From Butyriboletus loyo (Eukaryota > Basidiomycota > Agaricomycetes > Boletales > Boletaceae): DNA of 64,000 nt. The DNA lies in NCBI GenBank assembly GCA_038093515.1, contig JBBPSI010000102.1:25202-89201 (forward strand), read 5' to 3'. A program made the translations under genes and the position numbers. The notes beneath the pieces are model-generated. The model ran no database searches and was not told where the DNA came from. It worked only from the letters and a program-made list of their open reading frames with translations. Every line of letters begins with the position of its first letter. The stretch's first letter is position 1. Positions 23,544-35,006 of the stretch are shown here, in pieces.

Positions 23544-25434
23544 ATGACCAACCCTGAGTGGTCACTTTCCTATTGGATACGCGGACAACCCTTGAATGAG
23601 TACGGGATAGTACAGGTCCCCTCAGATACAAGCGTCTACACACTCTTAAATCTCATCATCCAGGAATCAGTCGCTCTGTCTCAGCACGAAAGGTTATCAA
23701 TAGATATCTACAAGATCTCCGACGATGCGCCAGTACCTGTCGGAAAATCTATGAAAGATTTCCTTGGAAGTCTCTCTATATCTGTGCTTGGTGAAGCTTT
23801 GGAGATCGTGGATCTGCTGTCGGAGATTTTTGTGACACCACCGTCAAGATCACACCTACACCTCATTGTCGGTATGTGACACTTGTGGTCCAGATTTATG
23901 TTCACAACTCTCATTCACCTATCTAGATTACCCACCCTTTCTTGTCCGTTGTTGGCTTCGAGGTGCATCGATTGGAAATTTCTTTGGGGTCATCTGCTCG
24001 AAGCTTGACCGGATTGATCACCTCAAGCATGCGATCAGGGACGAAGAATCTACTCTTAAAGATATCCCCCAGTCCCATGTAAAGCTCTACAAGATCCCGA
24101 GCACGGGTAGCGATCTTGCCGAGATTCTTGACAAGAATGGAGAGGGACAACCTTTGCATGAAGATCAGCCGCTGGGAAAGATTTTCGACGATGTTCCTTT
24201 CTCCAAGAATCCACATGTTGTCGTTGACTGGGTCGATGTAAGTAAGTAAGCCCTTCATGGAGCAACTGATACTCACCCATGCTCCCAGAGGTATCCAGGC
24301 CGCCTCCAGCTGTACCTCGTTTTGTCGAGGGTGAACCAATTACCAAGGCACGCATAGTGTATCTGATAGGCGCTCCAATAGAGGCGCCGTCTAGCTCTAG
24401 TAAAACGTCTTCGTTCCAAAACCGACAAAAAGGTCCCCAGTTGATACCCTGTGGTCGTCCCCGCGATGCTGAGCCCATCTGTGAAGATACCATTCCTCCC
24501 ACACTACTCCATCCCGTGTTCGGCCAATTTGTCGATGACTGCCAGACCATCGAGATCAAAGCTGAGGATAACCGCCTCGCCCAGGACCTCGCGCTCGCCA
24601 TGTCAAGATTCTACGACAGCGAAGCACTACGTGTTGCACGTTTCAACGAAATACTCAAAGGCTATGAGATATACCTCGAGGGTGTCAAAATGCCAATTAC
24701 TGGCTATGAAATGGACCGGTGTATTTCTGTGAATGGACACCGCTCTGTGATTGCCGAATTCAAGAACGAAGTGGGGGGTGCAGGGGAACCATATTTCCAA
24801 GTTGTCACATACTATTTAGAGTCAACGAGAGAAGATGCACCCGAATACCCGAGATCCACTCTTCCGTGCCTGCTGCTAGCCATTTTCGGTTAGTGCTAGG
24901 CATCTAGCATTCTTTGCTGAGCTGATTGTCGTTTCGACAGGGCCGTACATCGTCTTCGGTGCTGCCACCTGGAACTTGCGACCGACGGTGCAGATCTTGT
25001 CAACACCGATTGCGTTCAATTTTCATTCGACCGATATCCACAATCACGTTACCGTTGCGCGTCACATGGCTGCCTTTCGCAAAGCTGTTGGTTTGCTTGA
25101 CAAGTATTACAGAGACCTGGAAAGAACTTCCAAAACCACGTCTCTTTCCAAAACGTCATCTCTTTCGAGAGCCTCGCGGCGTTCTAATACTAAAACCCCC
25201 CTTCAATCCAAAACTACATCTACGCCTCAGCCTGAAACGCCACCGGATCCACCTCTTCAGCATTTTCCGCATAAAACGAGTTACAAACGACTGGGCAGAA
25301 AAAAAATAATAGCGTTCCAGTACAAGGGGGAGGTCGTCAAGAATAAGCTTATCTTTTTCGGAACTGAAGTTTTGGAAGAGCACGACGACTTCATGTTGGA
25401 ACAAATGATTGGAGTCAAGTTCGATGAGAAGTAG
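23544..25434 (+). CDS. Crinkler-like protein: two headers plus nuclease-like domain (578 aa)
   Basis: Four exons: 23544-23871, 23927-24241, 24289-24888, 24941-25434; 1,737 nt, 578 aa, in frame. Two tandem ubiquitin-like Crinkler headers are visible: SLSYWIRG (start to about residue 109) and RCWLRG, DHLKHAIRDEE, KLYKI, VVVDWVD (about 110-214). A linker with PRFVEGEPI follows. The next domain has a PD-(D/E)XK-like arrangement: an Asp near 359, then ISVNG and VIAEFKN with E371/K373, and a downstream Gln in EPYFQVVTYY. The last 60 residues (FPHKTSYKRLG to IGVKF) resemble the first strands of a kinase N-lobe, including a Lys in the VAIK position, but the protein stops three residues later. A C-terminal kinase domain therefore seems to have been lost. 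Crinkler-type proteins are intracellular effectors in many eukaryotes (established); any role here is inference. No signal peptide. Confidence 0.8.
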
Positions 25435-25699
25435 ATGTGTTGTTTTCATTATACACCTCTCTGTCGTATAGCATCACTGTTGTATGCCGCACGATTGGTA
25501 GTTTCAGCCCCTGACTCCAATGGTCAAGGCCTCCATTCTCTGTAATTTAGTGGATGATTGAGCAGTATATGAGCTCAATGGATGGATGATGATACATTGA
25601 CCTCAGTGGAATGAACGGATGAGAAAGGACGAGGGTGGGGCGACTTGACTTACCCTGGCAAAAATAGCTACTTTTGGATCTTTGGCATGTCCGTTGGAC

Positions 25700-26966
25700 C
25701 CGCGCACGCTATCCAGTCGACGTGAACCAGGTTGGGGTTTGTACCCATCAAGGTGTATGGTTACATGTGTAACGAGTCGCGTACTAATGTCGTGGTGCCT
25801 TTCAGGCATGTCCGTTCCACTTCGTGTGCTCGAACAGTCCGCTGAACATCTATTTATTTAGGACCTTCAAAGCCTCGAGGAAAGGAAAAACGTATAGTAC
25901 GACCCTGGAAGCGATTAGAGGGCTCCGCCAGGAACAGCTGTCAGGATTTCCTGTCGAAAATCGAGTGCTGACTATCAGCGTCTCTGAGCTTAAACGGCCG
26001 GTGAAATATTTCTGGGGTGTCCATGATTTTGTGAGAGGGTTGCGCGGCGCATTGCTCGGTATGTTTCATCTACACACTACGCGGAGGGTCTCGCTGACGG
26101 ACTTTCAAGGTCACGAATATCTGACAAAGATTGGTATTCTACACCGCGACATTAGCGAGAACAATATTGTTCTCGCACGGCGTCCTGGAGGGGAAAGAGG
26201 GTACTTGACAGATTTTGACATGGCCACGCTACAGGATCCGGAAGACGAGCCTCCGCAGGTCACAAGGCGCAACATCAGAGACGATTTTGAGGGCTTTGTG
26301 AAATCATCCTCTCCGATACCCGTCAATGAATCGAAGCCACTGAAAGCCCTTCGGACAGTGCGTATATTTCGGACCCGCTCGTCACTTGTGCATCGTACTT
26401 ATGCTTTTGATATTACATTAAAGGGTACGACGCCGTACATGTCCTTCAACGTTCTTGGGGGCGGGAAGCATACGTATTATGATGACATCGAGTCATTTCT
26501 CTATGTCTTGTTACTTTTCTTCTTCAGTTATGCGGGCCCACTCCCAAAGGAGGAGTTACTGGCTGCAGATGCACAAGGCTTTGTGCATCCTCTTGGATCT
26601 GGTCGTCTACCACACATGACGCACTGGCCATCGACCTACACCTTTTGGGTAGAGGGAAACATGGGACATGTTGCTTCCTATAAGAACTCAATTCTCAACC
26701 AGTGTGATGGGGCTCGTAAGCTCGTTCGGAGTGCCGAGGTCAAGGAATGGATGGCCGAGAGCTGGTACGAAGAGGAGCTACAGCGCGCTATCAAGAAGCT
26801 TTTGGCAAAATGTTGGAAGATGTTCATCAACAGCAGGGCCACTGAAAAAGGGCAGTTAAGTTTGAATCATACCAAGGTTAGCCATCGGCAGTTTATCGAG
26901 TTGCTCGAGCAGTGGTTGGCAGAGTTTGCAAACATAGAAGATAAGTACTCCCATGGTCCGTTCTAG
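25700..26966 (+). pseudogene. FunK1 kinase copy 1, truncated
   Basis: Nearly identical over long stretches to the intact FunK1 gene at 28009-30922, but the first 1.5 kb of coding sequence is missing. What remains begins at about 25725 with the linker GTACCCATCAAGGTGTATGGTTACATGTGTA. It then jumps straight to ACTAATGTCGTGGTGCCTTTC, deleting about 145 bp that encode the catalytic-lysine strand region. From 25859 on the C-lobe exons are open: HRDISENN, DFDMAT (with T for I before it), TTPYMS-NVL, DIESFLYVLLLFF, through to the stop at 26966. The C-terminal 60 residues have diverged more than the core. With no N-terminal domain and no catalytic Lys it is not expected to be an active kinase. Confidence 0.8.
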
Positions 26967-27189
26967 TAGCACGTGCACGCGCAGCCTGATAACGTTGCAA
27001 ATCACTTTCACTATATTGAACTCATGTGGCCAGTTCCATATGGCGCTGGAAACCCCAAATAATTCACCGGTGCGAATTAGATAGAGGGTCATGTGCGGGA
27101 ATTGGAGAGTTAGTACCAGTACCAGTGCTCAGTACTGGCCCTGTTCGGGTCTAATATGGTTAAACTTTCACCTTCGTCCGGCAGTGAAT

Positions 27190-30100
27190 GCAAAGCGTCA
27201 AGGTACACCAAAGCTCTAGCAGCCATCCGAACCCTTTGCAAGATCAAAGCAAAGAAACCTCTTGACAGAATGGACGAAGAAAGTGTTCAATCCCCTATAG
27301 ACATGCACGTTAGTTACTGTCTGGATGTTGCTAACCTTGACAATGAGAGGCTCTTGTCGGACCCACATTTGCCTCGAACAAGTATCCCATCACACACATG
27401 CTACCTGCCAAAGATATTATCTGACGCATAATGGAGGAAATCGAGTCTATATTTTCCGAAAAACTTACGAGTGTTTTTATCAAGTCACAGAGACATTCCT
27501 GAGCACAACTGTCAAGGAGGCACAGAAAAGCGGAATAAATGTTCCCACGGTTTACCCAAGCTTCAAGCTCACGTGACAGAAGCGGAATAGGTAAATTAGT
27601 CACGCGTCACTTCAACGCGTTCACCGTAAATCAAGGTCTGGCACGAGATAATAATTTGGTGCTGACACAGGGAATTGTAATCCTCATCTGCCACCAGGGA
27701 GGACCTGATTCACTCGTTCAACGTGGGTCTGGGCGCTCCTCCACTTCCCGAGTCCAGGCTAAAGTTCGGGGCCACGGAAGATTTGGGCTGTCCACGGACC
27801 ACAGGAAGCCACATTTGAAACTGTTCTGTTATTGTTATTCCATCGTGGAACAATCAGGTCCGATCAGTTGTGGAACATAGCAGAGCTTCGCGACGCGTCC
27901 AACCTGTTTATTTAAACGTGTCTTGTGCATGCACAGGTAAGGCGCATCCCCCTCAACTTCCTCCTTCCCTACGCTCAACATACACACTTTCTGCGCTCAT
28001 CTCGCCAAATGTCCACTGACACTCCTCCGTCTGCCACCGACTCAATCACTAAGAAATTAGCGCACAGCAAGATCTTTGATTTTGTTGTAGGTGCACACCC
28101 TCGCAGGCGTTGGGGCGCTTCTGACGTTGTTGACAGTGCAATAGAAACATGGACTATATCAAACAATGCCCTTATGGAAGAGACCCAAGTATTCCCAGCC
28201 GCACAAAAAACCACCCCTCACCCACCAAGCAAAGTGGCTCGAACCGCCACCCTAGTCAACCAGCAACACGTGGTCCGGTCGACAAGGCTATTCAGCACGA
28301 ACTGGCAGAGGCTCGATTCGCCGCTGATGACCTAGCAGATCAGATGTTTGGCCACCTGGTGCCAACCGACTTGGCCAAGTATATTCTGGGAGAATTGGTC
28401 TCTATCGGTGACGTTGAGGTTTACGAGGGCGGCGGAGTCCTGGATGCTACAAACCCGAAGGCAGCCCTGGACCCAGATTCCGAGGGCGTCTTGCGTGCTC
28501 TCGATGAAGCCTGTGAAGACGCGAAACGGCATGCCTGCCATCGCTCTGAGTCTGGTAAAGTCGAGACCGAGTCGCCAGAGGAGGGAGAGAAGCAGACAAA
28601 AGGCAAAGACAAGGCGAAGGGAAAGGGGAAGAATTCATACTTGTGGCGATGGAAGGACTTCCCAGCCAAGCCCATCAAGGAAGATGAGCTTGTCGGATTC
28701 CTCAACAAGATCACCGATCAGGCCTTCGACTGTGCGAAACCTCAGCTTGACGCGAAGGCTCGTCGGAACAATCGCTTTGCAGCTCCAAGGGACAAGCGTC
28801 ACGCCGTCCCGTTGCCATATGAGGCGGATGGCGAAGACATGCGTCCAGATTTCTTGGTTTTGCCTATCGAAGCATTCTCGGACGATATGAAGACCGTGGA
28901 TGAAAGATATGTCAACTTTACCACGCCGCGCGTCGTCGGTGAAACGAAGAGTACGGACTTTGGGGCGGGCCTCGCACAGGTGCATCGGTATGCAAGAGGC
29001 ATCAGGCGGGCACAACCGTGGGTGCACTTCGTAACAGCAATGACGGTGACCAGCGGGCGGGCAGCTCTGCTACGTGGAGAAGGCAGTGGTACGGAGCGGC
29101 TGGAGCTGAGTCTGTCGAGTGGTCGTGGGTGCATGGAGTTCATTCGAATCTTGCTTGGTCTTGCGTTGGCAGAGGGAGAGGATTTGGGGCAAAACCCCGA
29201 CGTGGTGCTCGAGAAGAAAGAGGTTTCTTGCAGGGTAGCTAATCCAAAGCCGACTACTGCAAGACCTGTCGTGGCATCCAGTCTCGAAGGCGGCGCCGCA
29301 TCGTCTGCCAGACCAAAAATCGGCATATCTGACCAGCTTACTGAGTGTCCCGTACCTTCGAGCTCGCGAGGACCAACCAACACCCATAATAGTGCCCGCA
29401 CATCTGATCTCGGGTCCGGTGTTACCAATTCGTCCACTTCCAAGAGGGGCTACGACCAGGTGGATCACTTGCGTAACGAGGAGCAGCCATACCCGTCGAA
29501 ACGGCAAAAGATTGGGTATGTGAACCGGGTGGCGTTTATACCCATCAAGGTGTATGGTTACATGTGTATGGGAATCCTGTTCACATCTAGCTCCATTCGT
29601 GGACGGGGCACGACAGTATTCTGTGTGTTCGAGGTCGATGAAGAAAGGCTTCTCGCTCTGAAGATGTCCTGGCAAGATCTCGAGCGCGAAGAAGAGCACA
29701 ATGAAGTCTTAGAAAGATTGAGGAACAACGAGTCACATCCTAATGTCGTGGTGCCTTTCAAGTATGTCCATTCCACTTCTTGTGCTCGAATAGTCCGCTG
29801 AACATTTATTTATTTAGGACCTTCAAAGCCTCGAGGAAAGGGAAAACGTGTACAACCCTGGAAGCAATTAGAGGGCTCCGCCAGGAACAGCTGTCAGGAT
29901 TTCCTGTCGAAAATCGAGTGCTGACTATCAGCGTCTCTGAGCTCAAACGGCCAGTGAAATATTTCTGGGGTGTCCATGATTTTGTGGAAGGGTTGCGTGG
30001 CGCATTGCTCGGTATGTTTCATCTACACACTGCGCGGAGGGTCTCGCTGACCGACTTTCAAGGTCACGAATATCTGACAAAGATTGGTATTCTACACCGC

Positions 30101-30990
30101 GACATTAGCGAGAACAATATTGTTCTCGCACGGCGCCCCGGAAGAGAAAGAGGGTACCTGATAGATTTTGACATGGCCACGCTACAGGATCCAGAAGACG
30201 AGCCTCCGCAGGTCACAAGGCGCAACATCAGAGACGATTTTGAGGGCTTTGTGAAATCATCCTCTCCGATACCTGTCAATGAATCGAAGCCACTGAAAGC
30301 CCTTCGGACAGTGCGTATATTTCGGACCCGCTCATCACTTGTGCATCGTACTTATGCTTTTACTATTACATTCAAGGGTACGACGCCGTACATGTCCTTC
30401 AACGTTCTTGGGGGCGGGAAGCATACGTATTATGATGACATCGAGTCATTTCTCTATGTCTTGTTACTTTTCTTCTTCAGTTATGCGGGCCCACTCCCAA
30501 AGGAGGAGTTACTGGCTGCAGATGCACAAGGCTTTGTGCATCCTCTTGGATCTGGTCGTCTACCACACATGACGCACTGGCCATCGACCTACACCTTTTG
30601 GGCGGAGGGAGACATGGATCTTGTTGCTTCGAAGAAGGACTCAAGTCTCCACAAGGATGACGGGGCTCGTATGCTCGTTCGGAGTGACGAGATGAAGGAA
30701 TGCATGACCGAGAACTGGCCTGATGCGAAGCTACAACGTGCTATCCAGATACTTTTAGTGGAATGCTGGCAGCTGTTCACCGACAGCAGGGGCTCCAGTG
30801 GAAAAGGGCAGTTAAGTTTGAATCATACCAAGGTTAGCCATAGAGAGTTTATCGGGTTGCTTGACCAGTGGTTGAAGGAATTTGCATACGTAGAAGAAGA
30901 GTACTCGCGATGCCCGTTCTAGTAGCATGCATGTGCACTTGTTCTTAACAATCATATATGTACACCTCGAGAATAATGTTAGAAATTGCT
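27190..30990 (+). repeat. left arm of large inverted duplication
   Basis: This stretch, including the FunK1 gene at 28009-30922 plus about 0.8 kb upstream and about 70 bp downstream, matches 46960-50720 in opposite orientation. Upstream markers shared by both arms are GGTCTGGCACGAGATAATAATTTGGTG and ACAGGGAATTGTAATCCTCATCTG; the downstream marker is TGTACACCTCGAG. Upstream flanks differ by scattered substitutions and small gaps, coding parts by few. Confidence 0.85.
28009..30922 (+). CDS. FunK1 fungal-type protein kinase with nuclease-like N-domain (896 aa)
   Basis: Five exons: 28009-28086, 28137-29761, 29818-30011, 30063-30310, 30377-30922; 2,691 nt, 896 aa, in frame. Residues 1-200 are variable, with a Lys-rich stretch near 175-190. 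A domain follows with RPDF (about 262-265), VVGETK (E295/K297) and AQVHRYAR (Q307), an order of D, ExK and Q that fits a PD-(D/E)XK-like fold. I infer this; it could be inactive. A Ser-rich linker leads to the kinase domain: a candidate Lys in LLALKMSW, HRD at 644-646 in GILHRDISENN, and DFD at 667-669 in LIDFDMAT. Then come the FunK1 signatures GTTPYMS-NVL and DIESFLYVLLLFF. FunK1 kinases are strongly expanded in multicellular basidiomycetes; substrates are mostly unknown. It is the only one of three copies with all exons in frame. Confidence 0.88.
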
Positions 30991-31441
30991 TCCACTATAT
31001 TGGCCCGTTCCAGGTCAAAGAAACGTGAAAGTGATATTGGTCCACCCAGCTACTATTAGATGTGTACATGTTGAAGAGCGCGCAATGATTCGCCGGGCCT
31101 GAGGTGAACAAATTGTCATCTTCACAGTCACCGTCTCCACTGCTGACAAGTGCCAGTGACCTCGCGCAAGCAATTTCAAGGCACGGGCTAGCATCTGCCA
31201 GCCAGAAAACCGCACCCAAAATGTCGTCGTTTGCGTCAACAGTAAGACCATTGGTAACTCACCAAGACGTTACGTAGCCTGATACCGAGCGCTGAGCTGC
31301 GACAGATGGAGTTTGATCTCATCCTGACTTGAAACACGTCAGGCCTCATTGCCAAACGGGGTTTGGGCGGAACTGGGCACCACGAAGTACTTTCCGATTA
31401 ATCACCCTCTAGTATAAGTACCGTGTTGCTGGATCTGCCGA
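30991..31441. promoter_or_regulatory. intergenic, P450 promoter region
   Basis: No gene. Separates the FunK1 gene from the P450; CGATTAATCACCCTCTAGTATAAG at about 31395-31420 contains a TATA-like TATAAG shortly before the P450 start. Confidence 0.35.
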
Positions 31442-33559
31442 ATGATTCTTCGAGGCAGCACCACCCTAAACATGCTGATCCCCTACCCGTCACTTGCGAC
31501 TGCCATCGTGGTAATCACCATCGTGACTTTAGTCGTTGTCAGCGTCCTTCACAACAAACGTCAACTAACCTCGAAGGAAGGATATCGGCTCCCTCCTGGC
31601 CCGCCCGTACGCTGGTTCTGGGACAATGTCATGCCGGCGGTGAAGTCAGACCGTCCTGCCTAACCTTTCTCAGCGTGTTGAACTGGTTGGCTGTTCTTCA
31701 GTATCAGCTCTACGTTCAACGATTGGGCTAACGAGTATGGCCCTGTGATCACGCTTCGTCAAGGCAGTGAGATTACCATCGTCATCGCTCGGGTCGATGT
31801 AAGACGGGTTCTCGTTTCTGTTCGCTCTCAACACTGACAGCCCTTGGTTTCTTGTCTGCAGGCTGCAACCGAAATAATGGAAAAGGACGGTAGTGCACTC
31901 GTAGATCGTCCTCTGATGATTGCTGCCAGTGAACTCATGTCTGGAGGTAAACGAATCACACTAGTAGGCAACGGCGAGCGATTCCGTCGGCTCCGGAAAG
32001 CGATCCATACGCACTTGCAAGCAAAGGCGGTGTTAATGTACAAGGACATCCAGTTCGAGGAAGCGAGGACGTTCGTCCTCGACATTCTTAACGATCCAAG
32101 CGGCCATCGAAAATACGCACAACGGTACGTCCGAGTATAACGAGCGTGTGTTGTGCATGATGCTAGTGTATGTTGTTCTAGGTTTTCCGCATCTGTCATC
32201 CTACGCGTGACGTATGGCAGGCCGAATCCCATATCTATCGATGATCCAGAGTTCGTTTGGGTGACGCAAGTTGTTCAACACTTTATCGAAGGGATGCGGC
32301 CTGGTGCTTGGCTCGTTGATCGCTTCCATTGGTTAAAATACGTTCCTGGATATGGAAGGCGTCTTAGGGAATATCACGAATCTGATTCCAAGTATTACAG
32401 AGATCAGTTGGACCGCGTGAAACGTGCGATGGTGAGCCTTACTTCCCTCATATTAGACTATAATGGTGTGACCAACAAAAATCCTAGTCGTCGGATGATG
32501 CTGGCCCGTCATTCTCGAGAACGCTCTTGGAGAACGTTCATGGCCATCAATTATCCATCGATGAGATGTCTTTCCTTGCTGGAACAATCTTCGAAGCTGG
32601 ATCTGACACGGTATGATGATCCGTTGAATGCCCTACGAATGGACTGAGTAGAGGGTCGTAGACTGCAAGTGCTATTATTACGATGACCATGGCTGCAGCC
32701 TGCTTCCCTGATGCACAGCTACGGGTACAAGAGGAGTTGGATATGGTTGTTGGCAAGAATAGACGTCAGTTCAGCCATCCTCCATTTAGCCCCGTATCGT
32801 CTCATCCCCCCAATCTCAGTACCGAGCTGGGATGACTGGCACGATCTTCCTCAACTTCATGCTTTCATCTCGGAGGCGCATCGCTGGAGACCGGTTGCAC
32901 CACTCGGCAAGCAATGGATTTCCTCCGAGAATTTCATTAATGATTGTTATCATATGTAGGTATTCCGCACCGTTCAACGAGGGATATTATCTGGGTACGG
33001 CACCTTTTCTACGAATAGTACCTCAATGAACGCCGTGGCAATAACAGGGAGGTTACTATATCCCTGCTGGAACGACAGTAACAGGAAACTTGTGGTATGT
33101 GGGCATTTACCCCCGGGTCCTTGTACAGTGAGTAACTGAGGCCTTGATCAATTAGGGCTATCAGCCGAGACCCTGTTGCCTTCCCCGATCCTGAAACATT
33201 CGACCCTCAACGCTGGCTTGACCAAAACGGTCAATTGCGCAATGACGTACAGTTTTATCTGTTTGGCTTTGGTCGAAGGTATGCGTGTTCTTAGAACGCT
33301 CGTCCATCGCCTGCTAACTCGCACGTCACTAACGCGATGATGGGATTTACAAAGAGTGTGCCCAGGAATGCATCTCGCCAACCGTTCGCTATTCATCGCG
33401 CTTGCGCTCCTTCTTTGGTCTTTTCGAATCGTTGAGCGTCCTGAAGCACCGATCGATACTACGCCGGATAGGGACAACATCTTGGCCCATCCGGCGCACT
33501 TTGAGGCTGATTTCGTGCCTCGTATTGAGGAGGCACGGTTGAGAGAGGTGATGATGTGA
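31442..33559 (+). CDS. cytochrome P450 (511 aa, 11 exons)
   Basis: Exons: 31442-31644, 31702-31798, 31862-32124, 32182-32431, 32488-32610, 32662-32764, 32820-32906, 32960-32994, 33048-33094, 33156-33278, 33355-33559; 1,536 nt, 511 aa, in frame. An N-terminal membrane anchor is followed by the PPGPP hinge. Other blocks are GGKR, RFRRLRKAIH (helix C), a helix I AGSDTTAS split by an intron, EAHRWRP (ExxR), FDPQRW and the heme-binding loop FGFGRRVCPG, also split by an intron, with its Cys intact. The intron after exon 7 starts GCAAGC, so it is a GC-AG intron; all others are GT-AG. An alternative start is the Met at 31472. It belongs to the large agaricomycete O-methylsterigmatocystin-oxidoreductase-like group; the substrate is unknown. 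A decayed inverted copy follows at 33.75-35.0 kb. Confidence 0.85.
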
Positions 33560-33749
33560 ACCGTGTGTAAGCACCTGTATTCGTGTCCTGAATGACTCAG
33601 TATGTATACATACGTAAGTACAGTTGGTGGAATCCATTTTTGTGCAACTGGCAGCAGCGGTTATCGACCCAGCAAAATGACTTTTGCTTTCCCCCCCCGG
33701 ATTGTAGAAGAGCGTCTAGATCCAGCTACTCTTTTGTTTCAGCAGCCCG

Positions 33750-35006
33750 GAGTTATTCTTCCTCCTCTTGTCTCCTGTGTGTTGCTTCTTCTCGTCTCCT
33801 GTATTCTTTTTCCTGGGTCGCTCCCTGGAGCTGCTTGTTCTTTGCCTCTCGTCGATAATCAAGTGCCCACCCCCGGAAGGCACCATCGACGACTGTCACT
33901 TTGGGATTAAAGGTCAGCATCCACGAGCGCCTTTTCAAGACGCACATTCCTCGCCTGCCACTCACACGAAAATTACCCTCCAACAACAGCAAATGCGCCA
34001 GATGGGACACGATATTGTCCCAATCCGGCATCGTATCCACCGGTGCTTCGGGTCGTTCAACATTGATATTGAACCCGAAATGACCAGAGAAGGAGTGCGA
34101 GCGTGATGAATAGCGAGCGGTTTGCGAGATGTATTACCAAGCACACTCTTTAATAAGATAGCCAGTTTTGGTGGACGAAAGACGAGAAATCTGAGAACAC
34201 AGCGCATAGAAATTCGACCAAAAGCCAAACGGATGACACTGTATGACATTGCGTAGTTGACCGTTTTGGTGGAGCCAGCGTTGAGGGTCGAATTTTTCAG
34301 GATTGGGGAATGCGACAGGGTCTCGGCTGATGCGGCCCTACCTAGAACGACATACACTAGCATCATGCATAACACATGTTCGTTCTACTCGAACGCACCG
34401 ACGTGCATATTTTTGATGGTTGTTTGGGTCATTGAGAATGTCGAGGACGAACGTCCTCGCTTCCTCGAACTGGATGTCCTTGCCATACATCACTCGACAC
34501 CGCCTTTGCTTGCAAGCGTGTCTGGATCGCTTTCTGGAGCCGACGAAATCGCTCGCTGTTGCCTACTAGTAGTTTGCCTCCCGAGAGAAACACACCGGCA
34601 GCAATCGTTGGAGGACGGTCTGCGGGTGCGCTACCCTCTTTTTACTACCTGCAGACAAGAAATCGATGGGGTTGGTATTGGTATTGCAAGCAAGAGGAGA
34701 TGAAAATCCGACTTACGACGGCGATCTCACTGCCTTGACGAAGCGTGATCACAGGGCCATACTCGTTAATCCAGTTGTCAAATACTGGGGAACAGCCAAT
34801 TAGTTCAACACGTTAAGAAATATTAGGCAGGACGGTCTGACTTCACTGTCGGCATGACGTTGTCCCAGAACCACCGTGCAGGGGAGCCGACATCCTTCCT
34901 TTGAGATTAGTTGACGTTTCCTGTGAAGGACACTGGAAGCAGCTAAGGTGACGATGGCGATTTGTCTGGCTGAGCCGTTCTCCAACAAGTTCAGGACTAA
35001 TTTCAA
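33750..35006 (-). pseudogene. P450 pseudogene, inverted relative to the intact copy
   Basis: Read on the minus strand it follows the intact P450 next door: anchor exon with KRQLISKEG (about 34925), a broken hinge with a deletion in PPGPP, INEYGPVITLRQGSEI (about 34750), helix-C region ERFRRLQKAIQT (about 34560) and DIQFEEARTFVLDILND (about 34450). It then jumps directly to the heme-proximal exon (SRDPVAFPNPEKFDPQRW-like, about 34300), so helix I and ExxR are missing. The FGFGRR loop is altered to FGFWS and the Cys is not recoverable. Frameshifts and stops are frequent. Together with the gene at 31442 it forms a tail-to-tail pair. Confidence 0.8.
33855..33970 (+). repeat. possible fragment of the LRR gene's last exon
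   Basis: The stretch CCCACCCCCGGAAGGCACCATCGACGAC and the following TTTGGGATTAAAGGTCAGCATCCACG align with 21725-21790 in the LRR gene (CCCACCCCCGCGAGGTGTCATCGACGAC and TTTGGGATCGAGGTCAACATTCACAC). Short and degenerate, it overlaps the far end of the P450 pseudogene. Confidence 0.35.

Noticed and set aside
23544..26966. Crinkler and FunK1 copy 1 as one fused gene
   Set aside because: A stop at 25434, no donor near it, and the FunK1 part begins inside its own linker and aligns with independent FunK1 copies.
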